A stretch of 64,000 nucleotides of DNA from Actinomadura rupiterrae (GCF_024172125.1 NZ_JAMZEA010000006.1:248001-312000), one strand, 5' to 3'; numbered from the stretch's first letter, positions 33,624 to 43,065 are shown. The notes: a model not told the origin generated them from the letters alone. Numbers and translations: made by a program.

Positions 33624-34924
33624 GAGGACGCTCCTTGTGGGGTGGTGGGACAGTTCGAGCTCGCGGGCACGCCGTTGAGCCGGTCGGTCAGGAAGGCGAG
33701 CGCGTCGGCGTTGCCGCGTCCGACGAGGGTGATGTGGGACAGGCCGTCCCAGGGCTTCCAGGTGAGCTTCACGCCGAGCGCGCAGTACTTGTCGCGGAGC
33801 CGCGACGCCTGCGGGTAGGCCACGATCTCGTCGGTCGTCGAGTGGTACTGGTAGACCGGCACCTTGATCGCCGCCGAACCGAGCCGGTTCTCCTTGGCAT
33901 GCGTGAGCCAGGCGGAGTCACCCAGGGGGCTGTTGGTGAAGTAGTCGTCCACGGACTTGCTCTGGAAATTCAGGAGCAACTCCAACGTGCAGGAGTCCCC
34001 TTCGAGCTGCTGGCGAGCCTGCTTGCCCGCATCGCTCAGGACGTTGTCGAACTGGACGTCCGGGTAGGCGTTGTGCAGTCCGAGCAGGGCGTAGAACAGG
34101 AAGCCGAACGCCTTCGAGCCGTCCAGGGCGAGCGCGACCGAGACGATGTCGCCGGGCACTCCCCCGGCGGTGATGCCCTGGAGGTTCAGTTCGGGGGCGT
34201 AGGCCGGCTGCAGTTCGCCCGCCCACATCGCCGCGCCGCCGCCCTGCGAGTACCCGTGGACGAGCACCTTGGCGTCCTTGCTGAGCTTCGCCTCGGGGAG
34301 CCGCTGCGCCGCGCGGACGGCATCGAGGACGGCATGGCCTTCGTCGCGTCCGGTGATGTAGGTCGTCGTCGGGTTCGCGTGGTAGCCCGGGTAGTCCGGG
34401 ACGGCGACGGCCCAGTTGCGCTTGAGCAGCTCGTTCAGCATCGCCTGCTCGTAGAAGATGCCGCCGTCGATCATCTTGGACGGCGCGCAGCGGAACGCCG
34501 GACCGGACGTGCCGGGCGCCATCGCGACGATCGGCATCGTCGCCGGGTCGGCGCCCTTCGGGACCAGGATCGTGCCGGTCTCGGCGATCAACTGGTCGTG
34601 GGTGTCCTTCGACAGGTACATCACCTGCCAGGCGTCGGCGAGCGACCGCGCGGTCGGCGGACCGGCCTTGGCCGGACGGGCCCGGATGACGTCGCCGGGC
34701 TGGCCCGCGGGAACCGGGCTCGGCGGGGTGTAGAACGCGTCGCCGGGCGGTCCGGGGTCCGTTCCGGCCGGGAGGCCGCGCGCTTCGCTCGGGAGCCGGG
34801 CTTCGTGGGCGAACGCGCCCGGCGCGAAGACGACCAAGGCGAGCGCGGCGAGGACGGCCAGGGCAGACGCGACGATCGTCCGGAACGTCCCGGCGCGGAG
34901 CAGGTCGTCGTGCGGGCGGGTCAC
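33620..34924 (-). CDS. secretory lipase (LIP family) coupled to mce operon
   Basis: 434 residues. A membrane or signal helix (V-A-S-A-L-A-V-L-A-A-L-A-L-V-V-F) ends near A-F-A-H-E. The hydrolase has A-P-G-T-S-G (oxyanion region), the nucleophile Ser226 in H-G-Y-S-Q-G-G, a later H-S-T-T-D-E-I-V (candidate Asp) and L-S-H-I-T-L (candidate His). This matches the secretory-lipase family that includes fungal LIP and actinobacterial lipases. GTG 34924 overlaps the preceding stop (GTGA), and the gene's end overlaps the lipoprotein start. It likely frees fatty acids or sterol-type substrates for Mce import. Confidence 0.85.
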   Translation of the reverse strand: MTRPHDDLLRAGTFRTIVASALAVLAALALVVFAPGAFAHEARLPSEARGLPAGTDPGPPGDAFYTPPSPVPAGQPGDVIRARPAKAGPPTARSLADAWQVMYLSKDTHDQLIAETGTILVPKGADPATMPIVAMAPGTSGPAFRCAPSKMIDGGIFYEQAMLNELLKRNWAVAVPDYPGYHANPTTTYITGRDEGHAVLDAVRAAQRLPEAKLSKDAKVLVHGYSQGGGAAMWAGELQPAYAPELNLQGITAGGVPGDIVSVALALDGSKAFGFLFYALLGLHNAYPDVQFDNVLSDAGKQARQQLEGDSCTLELLLNFQSKSVDDYFTNSPLGDSAWLTHAKENRLGSAAIKVPVYQYHSTTDEIVAYPQASRLRDKYCALGVKLTWKPWDGLSHITLVGRGNADALAFLTDRLNGVPASSNCPTTPQGASS

Positions 34925-36066
34925 TGCGTCCTCCCGTTCAGGGGCGTGACGGTCACGGTCGGCTGCGTCACCGGGGAGCCAGCGAGGCTGATCGTGTTGC
35001 CCAGCCCGCTGATCAGGGGGCTGATCAGGTCGTTCAGCGCTCCGCATCCGGTGAGTGCGGGAAGGGCGTAGGTACCGGTGAGGTCGCCGCCCGCGGTCCG
35101 GCTGAAGTTCGGGGAGGTGAGCGCGATGTTGGCGGGTGCGCTCGTGTGGCAGTCCGTCCCGCCGCCGAGTTCGAGGCCGAACACCTTCACCGAGGGGACC
35201 GAGATGTCCGTCTTGGCGTCGGCGGTGAGCTTGCCGTCGGCGGCGAGCGTCCCGGTCGCGGGCCCGGCCGGTTGGAAGGCCAGGTCGGCGGACGCCGGGA
35301 TGAGGCCGAGGAGTGCGACGGCGGCGGTCGCCGGGTTGAGCATCAGCTCGCCGGTGAAGGTTCCGGCGTCCTGGAAGGCCGGTTTGAACGATCCGGTGAG
35401 CGGCGCGACCGCGCCGGTCGTCTTCAGGGTCGTGGTGCCCTTGAGGGCGAAGCCCTTGTCCGCGTCGGCGGCCGGCACGATCTCGGGCTCGGCGAGGACG
35501 TTGTTCTGGCCGGGGTCCTGCGTGCACTCCGACTCGAAGGTCAGCAGGCCGGTCTCGGTGCCGTCCGCGAGCTTCGGGTCGAGCGTCAGCAGCAGGTCGC
35601 CGACCACAATCTTCGCGTGGCCCGGTTCGTCGAAGGTGAGCGAGGGGGTCGAACCGTCCGCCTTGACCGGGAATTCGCCCGAGTCGGGAATCGGCGTGCT
35701 CGCGATCGGCAGGAACGCGCGGACCTTGAGCCCGTTCGGGTAGCCAGGCGCTACGACACTGGCATAGGCGGTCGCGGTGCCCTCGATCTTGGCCGCGTAG
35801 ACCGCGCGGAGCCCGCGCGTCGCGGCCGCGTTCACCAGCGACACCGAGGAGATCGTGAACCTGGGGGTCGGCTCGCCGACCTTGATCGTTTTTGGGATGT
35901 CGGCCTTGACGTCCACCTTCACGGGCTGGGACCCGATGAGGGGGTAGTTGCAGTGGTAGTTCAGCGTCAGCGAGACCTGGTCGGCCCGCGCGGGGGTCGC
36001 AGGGGCCACGGCGGGCAGCATCGCCACCGTCGCCAGGGCGGCCGCCCCGAGGAGTCGCTCGATCAT
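34921..36066 (-). CDS. secreted YPLIG-module (DUF6801-like) protein, paralogue 1
   Basis: 381 residues. A signal peptide (A-A-L-A-T-V-A-M-L-P-A-V-A-P ending near A-R-A) precedes an N-terminal module with Y-H-C-N-Y-P-L-I-G at the start and a second Cys in S-E-C-T-Q-D-P-G-Q. The C-terminal module has L-L-G-L-I-P-A-S-A-D-L-A-F, P-S-V-K-V-F-G-L-E-L-G-G-G-T-D-C, and G-G-D-L-T-G-T-Y-A-L-P-A-L-T-G-C-G. I recall this family as DUF6801; the name is from memory. No function is known. The stop overlaps the lipase start, making this the first gene of the coupled operon. Confidence 0.78.
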   Translation of the reverse strand: MIERLLGAAALATVAMLPAVAPATPARADQVSLTLNYHCNYPLIGSQPVKVDVKADIPKTIKVGEPTPRFTISSVSLVNAAATRGLRAVYAAKIEGTATAYASVVAPGYPNGLKVRAFLPIASTPIPDSGEFPVKADGSTPSLTFDEPGHAKIVVGDLLLTLDPKLADGTETGLLTFESECTQDPGQNNVLAEPEIVPAADADKGFALKGTTTLKTTGAVAPLTGSFKPAFQDAGTFTGELMLNPATAAVALLGLIPASADLAFQPAGPATGTLAADGKLTADAKTDISVPSVKVFGLELGGGTDCHTSAPANIALTSPNFSRTAGGDLTGTYALPALTGCGALNDLISPLISGLGNTISLAGSPVTQPTVTVTPLNGRTQ

Positions 36067-36121
36067 GGTTCTCGCTTCCGTCCGATGTCAGGAAGGGGGC
36101 CGGTCGCCGGGTGCGGGGGGA

Positions 36122-36155
36122 CCCCCGCCGCCGCAGGTGGGTGCGGCGGCGGGGG
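36122..36155 (-). terminator. hairpin between two YPLIG-module genes
   Basis: A perfect 14-bp stem CCCCCGCCGCCGCA (36122-36135, partner 36142-36155) has a GGTGGG loop, after the end of the FN3 protein gene and before the start of the next gene. It may reduce transcription entering the lipase-mce operon. Confidence 0.75.
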
Positions 36156-36185
36156 CTCTGCCGGGATCGGCTACCGGAGCGGGGC

Positions 36186-39100
36186 TCAGCCCGCCTTGGT
36201 GAGCTTGACCGCGACGGTGTTGCCGGGCCCGGCGGTCAGGGCGCTGATCAGCGAGTTGAGCATTCCGCACCCGCTGACCGACGGAAGGGTGTAGGTGCCG
36301 GTGAGGTTGCCACCGGACGCCTGGTTGAAGTCGGTCGACTTCAGGGTGATGTCGGCCGGGGCGGTCGTCTGGCAGGTGGTCCCGCCGCCGACCTCGAAGC
36401 CGAACACCTTCACCGAGGGCAGCTTGACGATCATCTTGGAGTTGGACGTCAGGCTGCTGCCGGACAGCGTGCCGGTGGTCTGGCCCTGCTGGGCGAAGTC
36501 CACGTCGGCGGTCGCTGGGATGAAGCCGAGCAGCTGGAAGGTGCCGCTCGTCTTGTTCAGCGTCAGGGAACCCGTGAACTTCCCGGAGGAGTCCACGTCG
36601 CCCTGGATGCCGCCGGTGAGCTTCACGGTGCCGTTGGCGGCCTTGACGAACGACGAGCCAGCCAGGGTGTAGGCGAACTTGCCACCCGGGTTGCCGTTGC
36701 CGCCTGTGGTGAACTCGAAGGTCGCCGGCTTGGACTTGCCGAACTTGTTCACCGCGACGATCGAGACGGTGTACTTGGTGTTCGCCGTCAGACCGGTGAT
36801 CGTGTCCTGGGGCACCTTGACCGTGTCGGTCTTGCCGTTGACGGTCACCTCGTACGAGTCCGCACCGCTCGACGGGTTCCACTTGATCGTGGCCGAGGTG
36901 GCGTCCGGCGCGCTCGCCAGCACGATGCCGGTGACGTCCGCCGGCGGGTTGCCGGGCTCGTCCGGCGTGGTCACATCGACCGTGACGGGCGAGGACTGGC
37001 CCGCGTCGTTCACCGAGACGACACCGAAGGTGTACTTCGTGCTCGGCTTGAGGCCGGTGACGCTGTACTTGGTGTCGGTGACGTTCTCAGCGATCTTGGT
37101 GGAGCCGTTGTAGATCGTGTAGGACTTCGCGTCCTTGCCCGCGGTCCACTTGAGGTTGACTCCGGTGGTGGTCGGGGTGCCGTCCACCGCCAGGCCGGTC
37201 ACCGGCTGCGGCAGCGGGATGGGCGTGGTGCCCGTGGACGCCTCGATCGAGGCGGGGTCGGACTTGCCGTTCACGTTCACGGCGTAGACGGTGATCGTGT
37301 ACTTGGTCACAGGCGTGAGGCCGGAGACGGTGTACTTGGTGTCGGTGATGTTGTCCGCGACCTTCGTGCCGTTGACGTCGACCTCGTAGGACGTCGCGTC
37401 GGTGGACGGGTTCCACGTCACCGGAATCGTGGTGTCGGTCGGGCCGTTGGCAGCGAGCCCGGTGACCGCCGCGGGCGGGGGCTTGGGCGCGTCTGCCGTG
37501 GTGACCTCAACGGTCGTCGGGTCGGCCTTGCCGTCCTTGTTCACCGCGACCACACCGAAGGTGTACTTCGTGCTCGGCTGGAGGCCGGTGACGGTGAAGT
37601 TGGTGGCGGCGGTCTCGGTCACCTTGGTCGAACCGTTGTAGACCTCGTAGGAGGTGGCGTTCGCCGACGGGTCCCACTTGAGGTCGACCTTGTCGGTGCC
37701 CGGTGTGCCGGTCAGCCCGGTGACCTTCGCGGGGGGCTGGGGCTGGGTGCCGGAGGTGGTGGCGTCCACGGTCGCCGGGTCGGACTTGCCGCCGTCCGAG
37801 TAGACGGCGACGACACCGAGGGTGTACTTGGTCGACGCGCTCAGACCGGAGACGGTGTAGCTCGTGGTGCCGGCGGGGACGTCGGCGACCTTGGTCGAGC
37901 CGTTGTAGACCTCGTAGCCGGTGGGCGTCGCGCCCGACGGGGCCGTCCAGCTCAGTGGAACGGTCGTGTCGGTGGGCGTGCCCGCCGTCAGACCGGTCAC
38001 TGCCGGGTGCGGAACCGTCGTGTTGTCCACGATGTCGAACGAGGCGATCGTGTTCTGCTGCCCCGCGTCCTGGACGCAGGTCTTGGTGAAGGTGCCGATG
38101 TCGGGCTGCGGCGAGCCGTCGGCGAGCCGCGGCGTCATCGTCAGCACGATGTCGTTGACCTTGAGGTAGCCCTTGCCCTTGGTCTTGAAGACCATCTTGG
38201 GGGCGTCGCCCTCGGCCGGGATCTCAAGATGCCCGGTCGCGGGGATCGAGGTCTTGGCGATCGGCAGGTTGACATAGGCCTTCAGGCCGTTGTCCGGGTA
38301 GCCCGTGATCTCCGGGACGATCAGCGTCGACGTGGCCTTGGCGGACCCCTCGATGGTGGCCGGGGCCGGGTCGAGCGCGTTGAGCCCCTCGACGGTGCCG
38401 TCGTCGGTGGTGCTGATCGACTTGATGTGGATCGGCGGAGCGTAGTCGCCGACCTTGACCGTGGCCGGGTAGTCGATCGTCGCCTTGACCGACAGTGGGT
38501 GCTTGCCGATCAGGGGGTACGGGCACATGTAGGTGAGTGTGATCTCATGCGGGTTCGACGGGTACGTCGGGTTCCCGTACTCGGTCGGTCCCGTGACCGG
38601 CTTGTCGACCGGGTCCGGCTTGGGTGGCTTCGGGGTCTTGCCGTCGTCGACGTAGAACTGCTTCAGCACGTTGTGCTGGCCGGGCTTCTGGAAGCAGTTC
38701 ACGGTCAGCGTGCCGAGCGCCGTCGGGTTGCCCGCGGCGTCCTTCGGCGTGACGGTGAGCGTCAGGTTGCCGACGTTGATGGCGCCCCAGCCCGCGGTGT
38801 CGAACTCCAGCGCCGGGGTCTTGCCCGCCGCGTTCACCGAGAACGGCCCCGAGGCCGGAACGTTCGCCTTGTCCAGCGTGACCGTGGTGTTGGCACCGAC
38901 GCCGTTCGGGTAGTCGGGCGAGTACACCTTGGCCTGGGCCTTGGCGCTGCCCTCGATCGTGGTCGCACCCATGGTGTTGAGACCGAAGGTCGTGTCCGCG
39001 CCGATGGTCGAGACGGCCTTGATGTTGAACGCCGGGTTCTGCACGCCGGCGGTCGTGGTGTCCGGGATGTCGGACGAGATGTCGACATGCACGTCCTGCA

Positions 39101-39251
39101 TGCCGATCAGCGGGTAGTCGCAGCGGTAGTCCAGCGACAGCTGCGGCGTGTCCGCCGAGGCCGGGGTAGAGGTCGCGAACGCGACAAGCCCGGTCGCGAC
39201 CGTCGCCGCGGCGGCGATCACCGCCGTGGCTCTACTTCTGTGGCGTTTCAC
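36186..39251 (-). CDS. large secreted protein with two YPLIG modules, five FN3 domains and C-terminal module
   Basis: 1021 residues. Signal peptide to A-S-A|D at 33/34. Module one spans 34-193 (Y-R-C-D-Y-P-L-I-G, N-C-F-Q-K-P-G-Q-H-N), then a Pro/Lys linker and module two at 227-386 (Y-M-C-P-Y-P-L-I-G, T-C-V-Q-D-A-G-Q-Q-N). Five FN3-like repeats begin near 387, 479, 565, 653 and 742 (each V-T-G-L/I at the start, W in strand B, T-K-Y-T near the end). A C-terminal module 828-1021 matches the one in paralogues 1 and 3. GTG 39251 has AGAGG upstream. Modular secreted adhesin-like or scaffold-like protein; no enzyme motif seen. Confidence 0.8.
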   Translation of the reverse strand: MKRHRSRATAVIAAAATVATGLVAFATSTPASADTPQLSLDYRCDYPLIGMQDVHVDISSDIPDTTTAGVQNPAFNIKAVSTIGADTTFGLNTMGATTIEGSAKAQAKVYSPDYPNGVGANTTVTLDKANVPASGPFSVNAAGKTPALEFDTAGWGAINVGNLTLTVTPKDAAGNPTALGTLTVNCFQKPGQHNVLKQFYVDDGKTPKPPKPDPVDKPVTGPTEYGNPTYPSNPHEITLTYMCPYPLIGKHPLSVKATIDYPATVKVGDYAPPIHIKSISTTDDGTVEGLNALDPAPATIEGSAKATSTLIVPEITGYPDNGLKAYVNLPIAKTSIPATGHLEIPAEGDAPKMVFKTKGKGYLKVNDIVLTMTPRLADGSPQPDIGTFTKTCVQDAGQQNTIASFDIVDNTTVPHPAVTGLTAGTPTDTTVPLSWTAPSGATPTGYEVYNGSTKVADVPAGTTSYTVSGLSASTKYTLGVVAVYSDGGKSDPATVDATTSGTQPQPPAKVTGLTGTPGTDKVDLKWDPSANATSYEVYNGSTKVTETAATNFTVTGLQPSTKYTFGVVAVNKDGKADPTTVEVTTADAPKPPPAAVTGLAANGPTDTTIPVTWNPSTDATSYEVDVNGTKVADNITDTKYTVSGLTPVTKYTITVYAVNVNGKSDPASIEASTGTTPIPLPQPVTGLAVDGTPTTTGVNLKWTAGKDAKSYTIYNGSTKIAENVTDTKYSVTGLKPSTKYTFGVVSVNDAGQSSPVTVDVTTPDEPGNPPADVTGIVLASAPDATSATIKWNPSSGADSYEVTVNGKTDTVKVPQDTITGLTANTKYTVSIVAVNKFGKSKPATFEFTTGGNGNPGGKFAYTLAGSSFVKAANGTVKLTGGIQGDVDSSGKFTGSLTLNKTSGTFQLLGFIPATADVDFAQQGQTTGTLSGSSLTSNSKMIVKLPSVKVFGFEVGGGTTCQTTAPADITLKSTDFNQASGGNLTGTYTLPSVSGCGMLNSLISALTAGPGNTVAVKLTKAG

Positions 39252-39313
39252 CTGCTGCCTCTCATGGGGAGGAGGGAACTCTGGGGTGGTTCTGGGAGCA
39301 GGGGCGCGTGGAC

Positions 39314-39391
39314 CCGTCCCCACCACCGGGCGGGGGCGCCGGCGGGGACGGACCGCGTCACGCGCGGAGAGGTATCGGGGCCTCAGGCCCC
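39314..39391 (-). terminator. GC-rich hairpins between YPLIG genes
   Basis: Inverted repeats CCGTCCCC (39314-39321)/GGGGACGG (39344-39351) and GGGGCC (39377-39382)/GGCCCC (39386-39391) lie just after the 39409 gene's stop. They are candidate terminators in a 157-base gap with no other gene. Confidence 0.45.
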
Positions 39392-39408
39392 TGGTGCGAA
39401 GCCGGCGG

Positions 39409-40632
39409 TCAGGCCGACGGCGTGAGGTTGGCGTCGATCGTGTTGCCGGAGCCCGCGGTGAAGATGCTCAGAATCCCGTTCAGCGGGCCGCAGTTCACGA
39501 TGTCCGAGATGGTGTAGTTCGACGCCTTGTAGGGGCCGCCCACCTTCGGGTTGAAGAACTGGCCCGGCGTGGAGAACATGTCGATCGCCGACGGCTTGCT
39601 GGACTGGCACTGGTCGCCGCCGCCCAGCGGGATACCCATCAGGCTCATCAGCGGGAGCTTGATGTACATCGTCGAGGTGGTCTTGATCTCGCCGTTGGAG
39701 TAGGTTCCGACGGTCTGGCCCACCTGGGCGAAGTCCACCGTGGCGTCCACGGGCAGGAAGCCGAGGATGTTCATCTTGCCGGTGGCCTTCTTCAGCGTCA
39801 GGTCACCGGTGATCGCACCGGTCGCACCGTCCACCTTGACACCGATGTTGCCGTCGAGCGGCATGTTGCCGTTCGGCGACTTGATGAACGAGTTGCCCTT
39901 GAGGTTGAGGGCGTAGCTCAGCTGGCCGGGACTCACCGGCGCACCCGTGTACGGGAAGTACGAGGGCGCCGTGATCGGGGACGGCAGCGTCTGGTCACCG
40001 TCGACGACCTGGCCGCTGGCGACCGTCGCGTCCTGGCCCGCGTCCATGGTGCAGGGCGCCTTGAAGGTGCCCATCGCGCCGGGAGTGCCGTCCTTCTTCT
40101 TGAGAAGGACGTTCAGGTTCATGTCACCGAGCTTGGCGGTGATCTGCCCGGCCGAGTCGAAGGAGATGCCGGGGGCTTCGCCGTAGCCCTTGATCTGGAA
40201 GGATCCAGAGGACGGGATCTGGGTCGGCTCCAGCGCGTTCTTGGTGGAGACGCTGACCCCGTTGGGGTAGCCGGGGCCGACGACCTGCGCCTTGGCCTCG
40301 GCCGAGCCCTCGATGGTCGCGCCGTCCACCGCGTTCAGGCCCGAGGTGGTCTCATCGCCCAGCGTGGCCGTCCAGGTGAACTGGATCTTGCCGGTGTTCT
40401 GGCTGACGCCCAGCTTCTCCGGGATGTTGGTGTTGATCGCGACCTTGAGCGGCCGCTTCCCGATCAGCGGGTAGGTACACGTGTAGTTGAACGTGTGCGT
40501 GCTGGCCAGCGCCGGCGAAGCCGGGGCCGCCGAAGCGGTTCCGGCGCCGAGCGCCCCGGCGAGGCCGACAACGACCCCGGCGGAGGCGCCGATTGCGGCT
40601 CCCTTGCGGAGCGCCCGAGACTTGCTGCTCAC
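39409..40632 (-). CDS. secreted YPLIG-module protein, paralogue 3
   Basis: 407 residues, shorter than its neighbour because it lacks FN3 repeats. A long signal region (about 1-36, K-S-R-A-L-R-K-G then Gly/Ala-rich) leads to module Y-T-C-T-Y-P-L-I-G with the second Cys in A-P-C-T-M-D-A-G-Q-D, then a Pro/Tyr linker and the C-terminal module (I-L-G-F-L-P-V-D-A-T-V-D-F, L-G-G-G-D-Q-C-Q-S). GTG 40632 follows GAGAGG. Two Cys per module suggest a disulfide outside the cell. Confidence 0.76.
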   Translation of the reverse strand: MSSKSRALRKGAAIGASAGVVVGLAGALGAGTASAAPASPALASTHTFNYTCTYPLIGKRPLKVAINTNIPEKLGVSQNTGKIQFTWTATLGDETTSGLNAVDGATIEGSAEAKAQVVGPGYPNGVSVSTKNALEPTQIPSSGSFQIKGYGEAPGISFDSAGQITAKLGDMNLNVLLKKKDGTPGAMGTFKAPCTMDAGQDATVASGQVVDGDQTLPSPITAPSYFPYTGAPVSPGQLSYALNLKGNSFIKSPNGNMPLDGNIGVKVDGATGAITGDLTLKKATGKMNILGFLPVDATVDFAQVGQTVGTYSNGEIKTTSTMYIKLPLMSLMGIPLGGGDQCQSSKPSAIDMFSTPGQFFNPKVGGPYKASNYTISDIVNCGPLNGILSIFTAGSGNTIDANLTPSA

Positions 40633-40802
40633 TCGTTACCTCTCAGTTACGACCAGATGCGTGATGCGCATCGACGGATTTCCACCCCCGATTCGAGCTC
40701 ACCTCCGGATTTGCGTTCGGCACGGTGTTTCACGCCCGTAAACTACGCTCCGGATGTGGCGTCGTTCTCAGACCCGCCTGACAAACTTTCCGGGTATCTC
40801 GC

Positions 40803-41159
40803 TCACTTGGTTCCAATACCCTTGAGGATGTCTCCGGCGCATTTGCGCGCGGCCGCCGCCTCCTTGTCGCTGAGCGGGCGGCCGGTCGGGGGAATCGGCT
40901 TGACGCCTGCCTTCGTCAGGCAGGCGTCCAGCTTGCGCTTGGCCTCGGCCGATTTCTTCACGGCGTCCGGCGCGGTCGTCACTCGGTTCGTCGGCGCAAC
41001 GTTTCCGCTGCTCGGAGCGGTCGCACCGGCTGACGGCGCGGGTGCCCCAGAGGAGGCGGGCGGTGACGCGCTGTCCTTGCTCCCACCACAGCCCGCGGCA
41101 CCGAAAAGCACCGCCGCCCCGAATGCCACAGCGATTACTCGCCGCATTCCAGCGTTCAC
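40803..41159 (-). CDS. small predicted lipoprotein
   Basis: 118 residues. The lipobox is A-A-G-C-G-G near residue 25. A Ser/Ala/Pro-rich linker is followed by a helical tail with two Cys (D-A-C-L-T-K, R-K-C-A-G) that could pair. GTG 41159 has AAGGAG; an ATG at 41147 is an alternative. It lies 13 bases after the large 630-residue gene, so it is co-transcribed. No family recognised; it may anchor or assist the surrounding secreted proteins. The 170 bases to the next gene show no clear motif. Confidence 0.68.
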   Translation of the reverse strand: MNAGMRRVIAVAFGAAVLFGAAGCGGSKDSASPPASSGAPAPSAGATAPSSGNVAPTNRVTTAPDAVKKSAEAKRKLDACLTKAGVKPIPPTGRPLSDKEAAAARKCAGDILKGIGTK

Positions 41160-41172
41160 TATTCGCTCCTTT

Positions 41173-43065
41173 TCAGCGCTCGGGATCGACCGGCGGACAG
41201 TCCTCCGACTCGGCCTTGCAGATGGGTCCCTGGCGAATCTTCAGCAAGTTCCCAGGGCCAGAGATGGCGTGGTTGAACAGCCGGTTCATGTTCTCCCCGA
41301 CACCGCATCCGGAGAAATTCGGGATGGCAACCGTCCCGGTGAGGCGTCCGCCTTCGAGAATGTCCTTGAAGTCGGCGGCCTTGGCGGTCAGCACGACGTT
41401 CATCGGCTTGCCGCTCTGACAGCGGGGACCGACGTTGACCGGCGCACCGTTCGCCCTCGCGTCGGAGATCCGCACCCGGACGGTCGTGGTGGCGGTGACG
41501 TTGTAGCCGTCGCCCGTGTAGTCGCCGTGCATCGTGCCGTCGCCGATCTGGTCGAGCTCCATCGTCGCGGTCGTCGGCATGAACCCGAAGGTCAGGAACG
41601 TGGTCTTCGACCGGAGCGGCCTGACGAACCGGAACCGCGCGTCGATGTACTTCTGCTCGACGGTCTTGAACGCGACGTTCGCGAACACCGGATCCTGCTT
41701 GGGATCGTTGACGATCGCCGCGCCGTCCAGCTTGTTCACGTTGTTGAAGCCCGCCATGTACAGGCAGCCGTGCGAGGACAGGTCGGCCGGCGCACCGTGG
41801 TAGTCACCGCACCCCTTGGGCGGCCCTTTGCCGGTATGCACGGTGATCGCGTTGGACGGCTGCGACACGTTCCCCGCCGCGTCCCTGGCCACCACAGTGA
41901 ACGTGTAGGTGCTGAGCGGAGTAAGCCCCTGCACCCAACCCCACGGTTCATCCGTCGGATCGACGGTCGCCACTACCTTGGCACCGCTGTAGATGTCGTA
42001 CGCGGTGACCCCGACGTTGTCGGTGGACGCCGTCCATTCGAGCCGCGCCCAGGTCCCACCGACCAGCGGTTTGGGCGGGTTGCCGTCCGTCGGAACCCGC
42101 AGCCCTGTCGGGGCGGTCGGCGGGACCTTCTCCCGGATGTCCGCGCCGATCTGCACGATCGTCGGATCGCTCGCCGGTGACAGGTTGTCAGCCAGGTCTC
42201 GTGCCTTCACCGTGAAGGTGTGCGGCCCGGCGGTCAGGTTCTGGACCGTCACGATCGAGTTGCCGTCGTAGGTGTCGGCGACTTTGGTCGTTCCGTCGTA
42301 GATCTTGTAGCCCTGCACCCCGACGTCATCGGTCGAAGGCGTCCACGCCAGAGTCGCTTGCGTCGGTCCCTGGGAGACGGCGACCGGCGCGCCCGGCTTG
42401 GTCGGCGGGACGGCGTCCGACGCGACGACCTTGAATGCCGCCAGCACGTTCGACCCGCTCGTCTGCGTGCAGTTGACACTGAAGTCCTTGCCAAGGTCGG
42501 TGAGACTGCCATCTGCTTTCAACAGCAGTGGCGCGAGGGTCAGCGAGGTCAGTTCGATCCTGCCTTCGCCTGGATCGTCGGATTCGAAGCTCGGGGCGGT
42601 GCCGTTCGCTTGTACGCGGAAGCCGCCGCCAGGCGGGACCTTCGTCTTCACCATCGACGCGGAACTCTTGATGTGCACCTGCTGTGATGGCAGGACGACC
42701 GTCGCCTTGGCAAGCGCGGTGCCTTCGATCGTCGCGGCATCCTGGGCCCGCAATCCGGTAGTGGTCTTCGAGCTGACAGTGGCGATCGTGTCGAAGCGCG
42801 TGTAGTTGCTGAAGTTCGTGCCGGCCACGATGACCTTCGGCACGTTGAGCTTGATGCGGACCGACAGGTCCTGCTTGCCGATGAGGGGGTAGTCGCAGCT
42901 GAAGCCGAGCGTCACGCCGTCGGGGGCGGCGAGTTTGGGGCCGGGGGTCTGGGCGGACGCGGGGTCGGGGCGTCCGGCGGACAGGACGGTGAGGAGCGCG
43001 CCGAGCAGCACGGCCGCTACGAGTGCGGCGCGGCCTCGCCGCGCGGGGATGCTCGTGACTCTCAT
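41173..43065 (-). CDS. secreted YPLIG-module protein with two FN3 domains, paralogue 4
   Basis: 630 residues. A signal peptide (A-A-L-V-A-A-V-L-L-G-A-L-L-T-V-L-S-A-G) ends near A-S-A. The YPLIG module carries F-S-C-D-Y-P-L-I-G and N-C-T-Q-T. Two FN3-like domains (about 225-310 and 320-410, both with W-T-x-S-T-D-x-V-G-V) lead to a C-terminal module (G-F-M-P-T-T-A-T-M-E-L) ending in a Cys-rich acidic tail (P-I-C-K-A-E-S-E-D-C). ATG 43065 follows GGAAGG. It is the first gene after the predicted promoter at 43162-43191. Confidence 0.78.
   Translation of the reverse strand: MRVTSIPARRGRAALVAAVLLGALLTVLSAGRPDPASAQTPGPKLAAPDGVTLGFSCDYPLIGKQDLSVRIKLNVPKVIVAGTNFSNYTRFDTIATVSSKTTTGLRAQDAATIEGTALAKATVVLPSQQVHIKSSASMVKTKVPPGGGFRVQANGTAPSFESDDPGEGRIELTSLTLAPLLLKADGSLTDLGKDFSVNCTQTSGSNVLAAFKVVASDAVPPTKPGAPVAVSQGPTQATLAWTPSTDDVGVQGYKIYDGTTKVADTYDGNSIVTVQNLTAGPHTFTVKARDLADNLSPASDPTIVQIGADIREKVPPTAPTGLRVPTDGNPPKPLVGGTWARLEWTASTDNVGVTAYDIYSGAKVVATVDPTDEPWGWVQGLTPLSTYTFTVVARDAAGNVSQPSNAITVHTGKGPPKGCGDYHGAPADLSSHGCLYMAGFNNVNKLDGAAIVNDPKQDPVFANVAFKTVEQKYIDARFRFVRPLRSKTTFLTFGFMPTTATMELDQIGDGTMHGDYTGDGYNVTATTTVRVRISDARANGAPVNVGPRCQSGKPMNVVLTAKAADFKDILEGGRLTGTVAIPNFSGCGVGENMNRLFNHAISGPGNLLKIRQGPICKAESEDCPPVDPER

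Noticed and set aside
39148..42180. A very long plus-strand frame through the YPLIG genes
   Set aside because: It is the antisense of genes with signal peptides and repeated modules and carries no recognisable motif itself.
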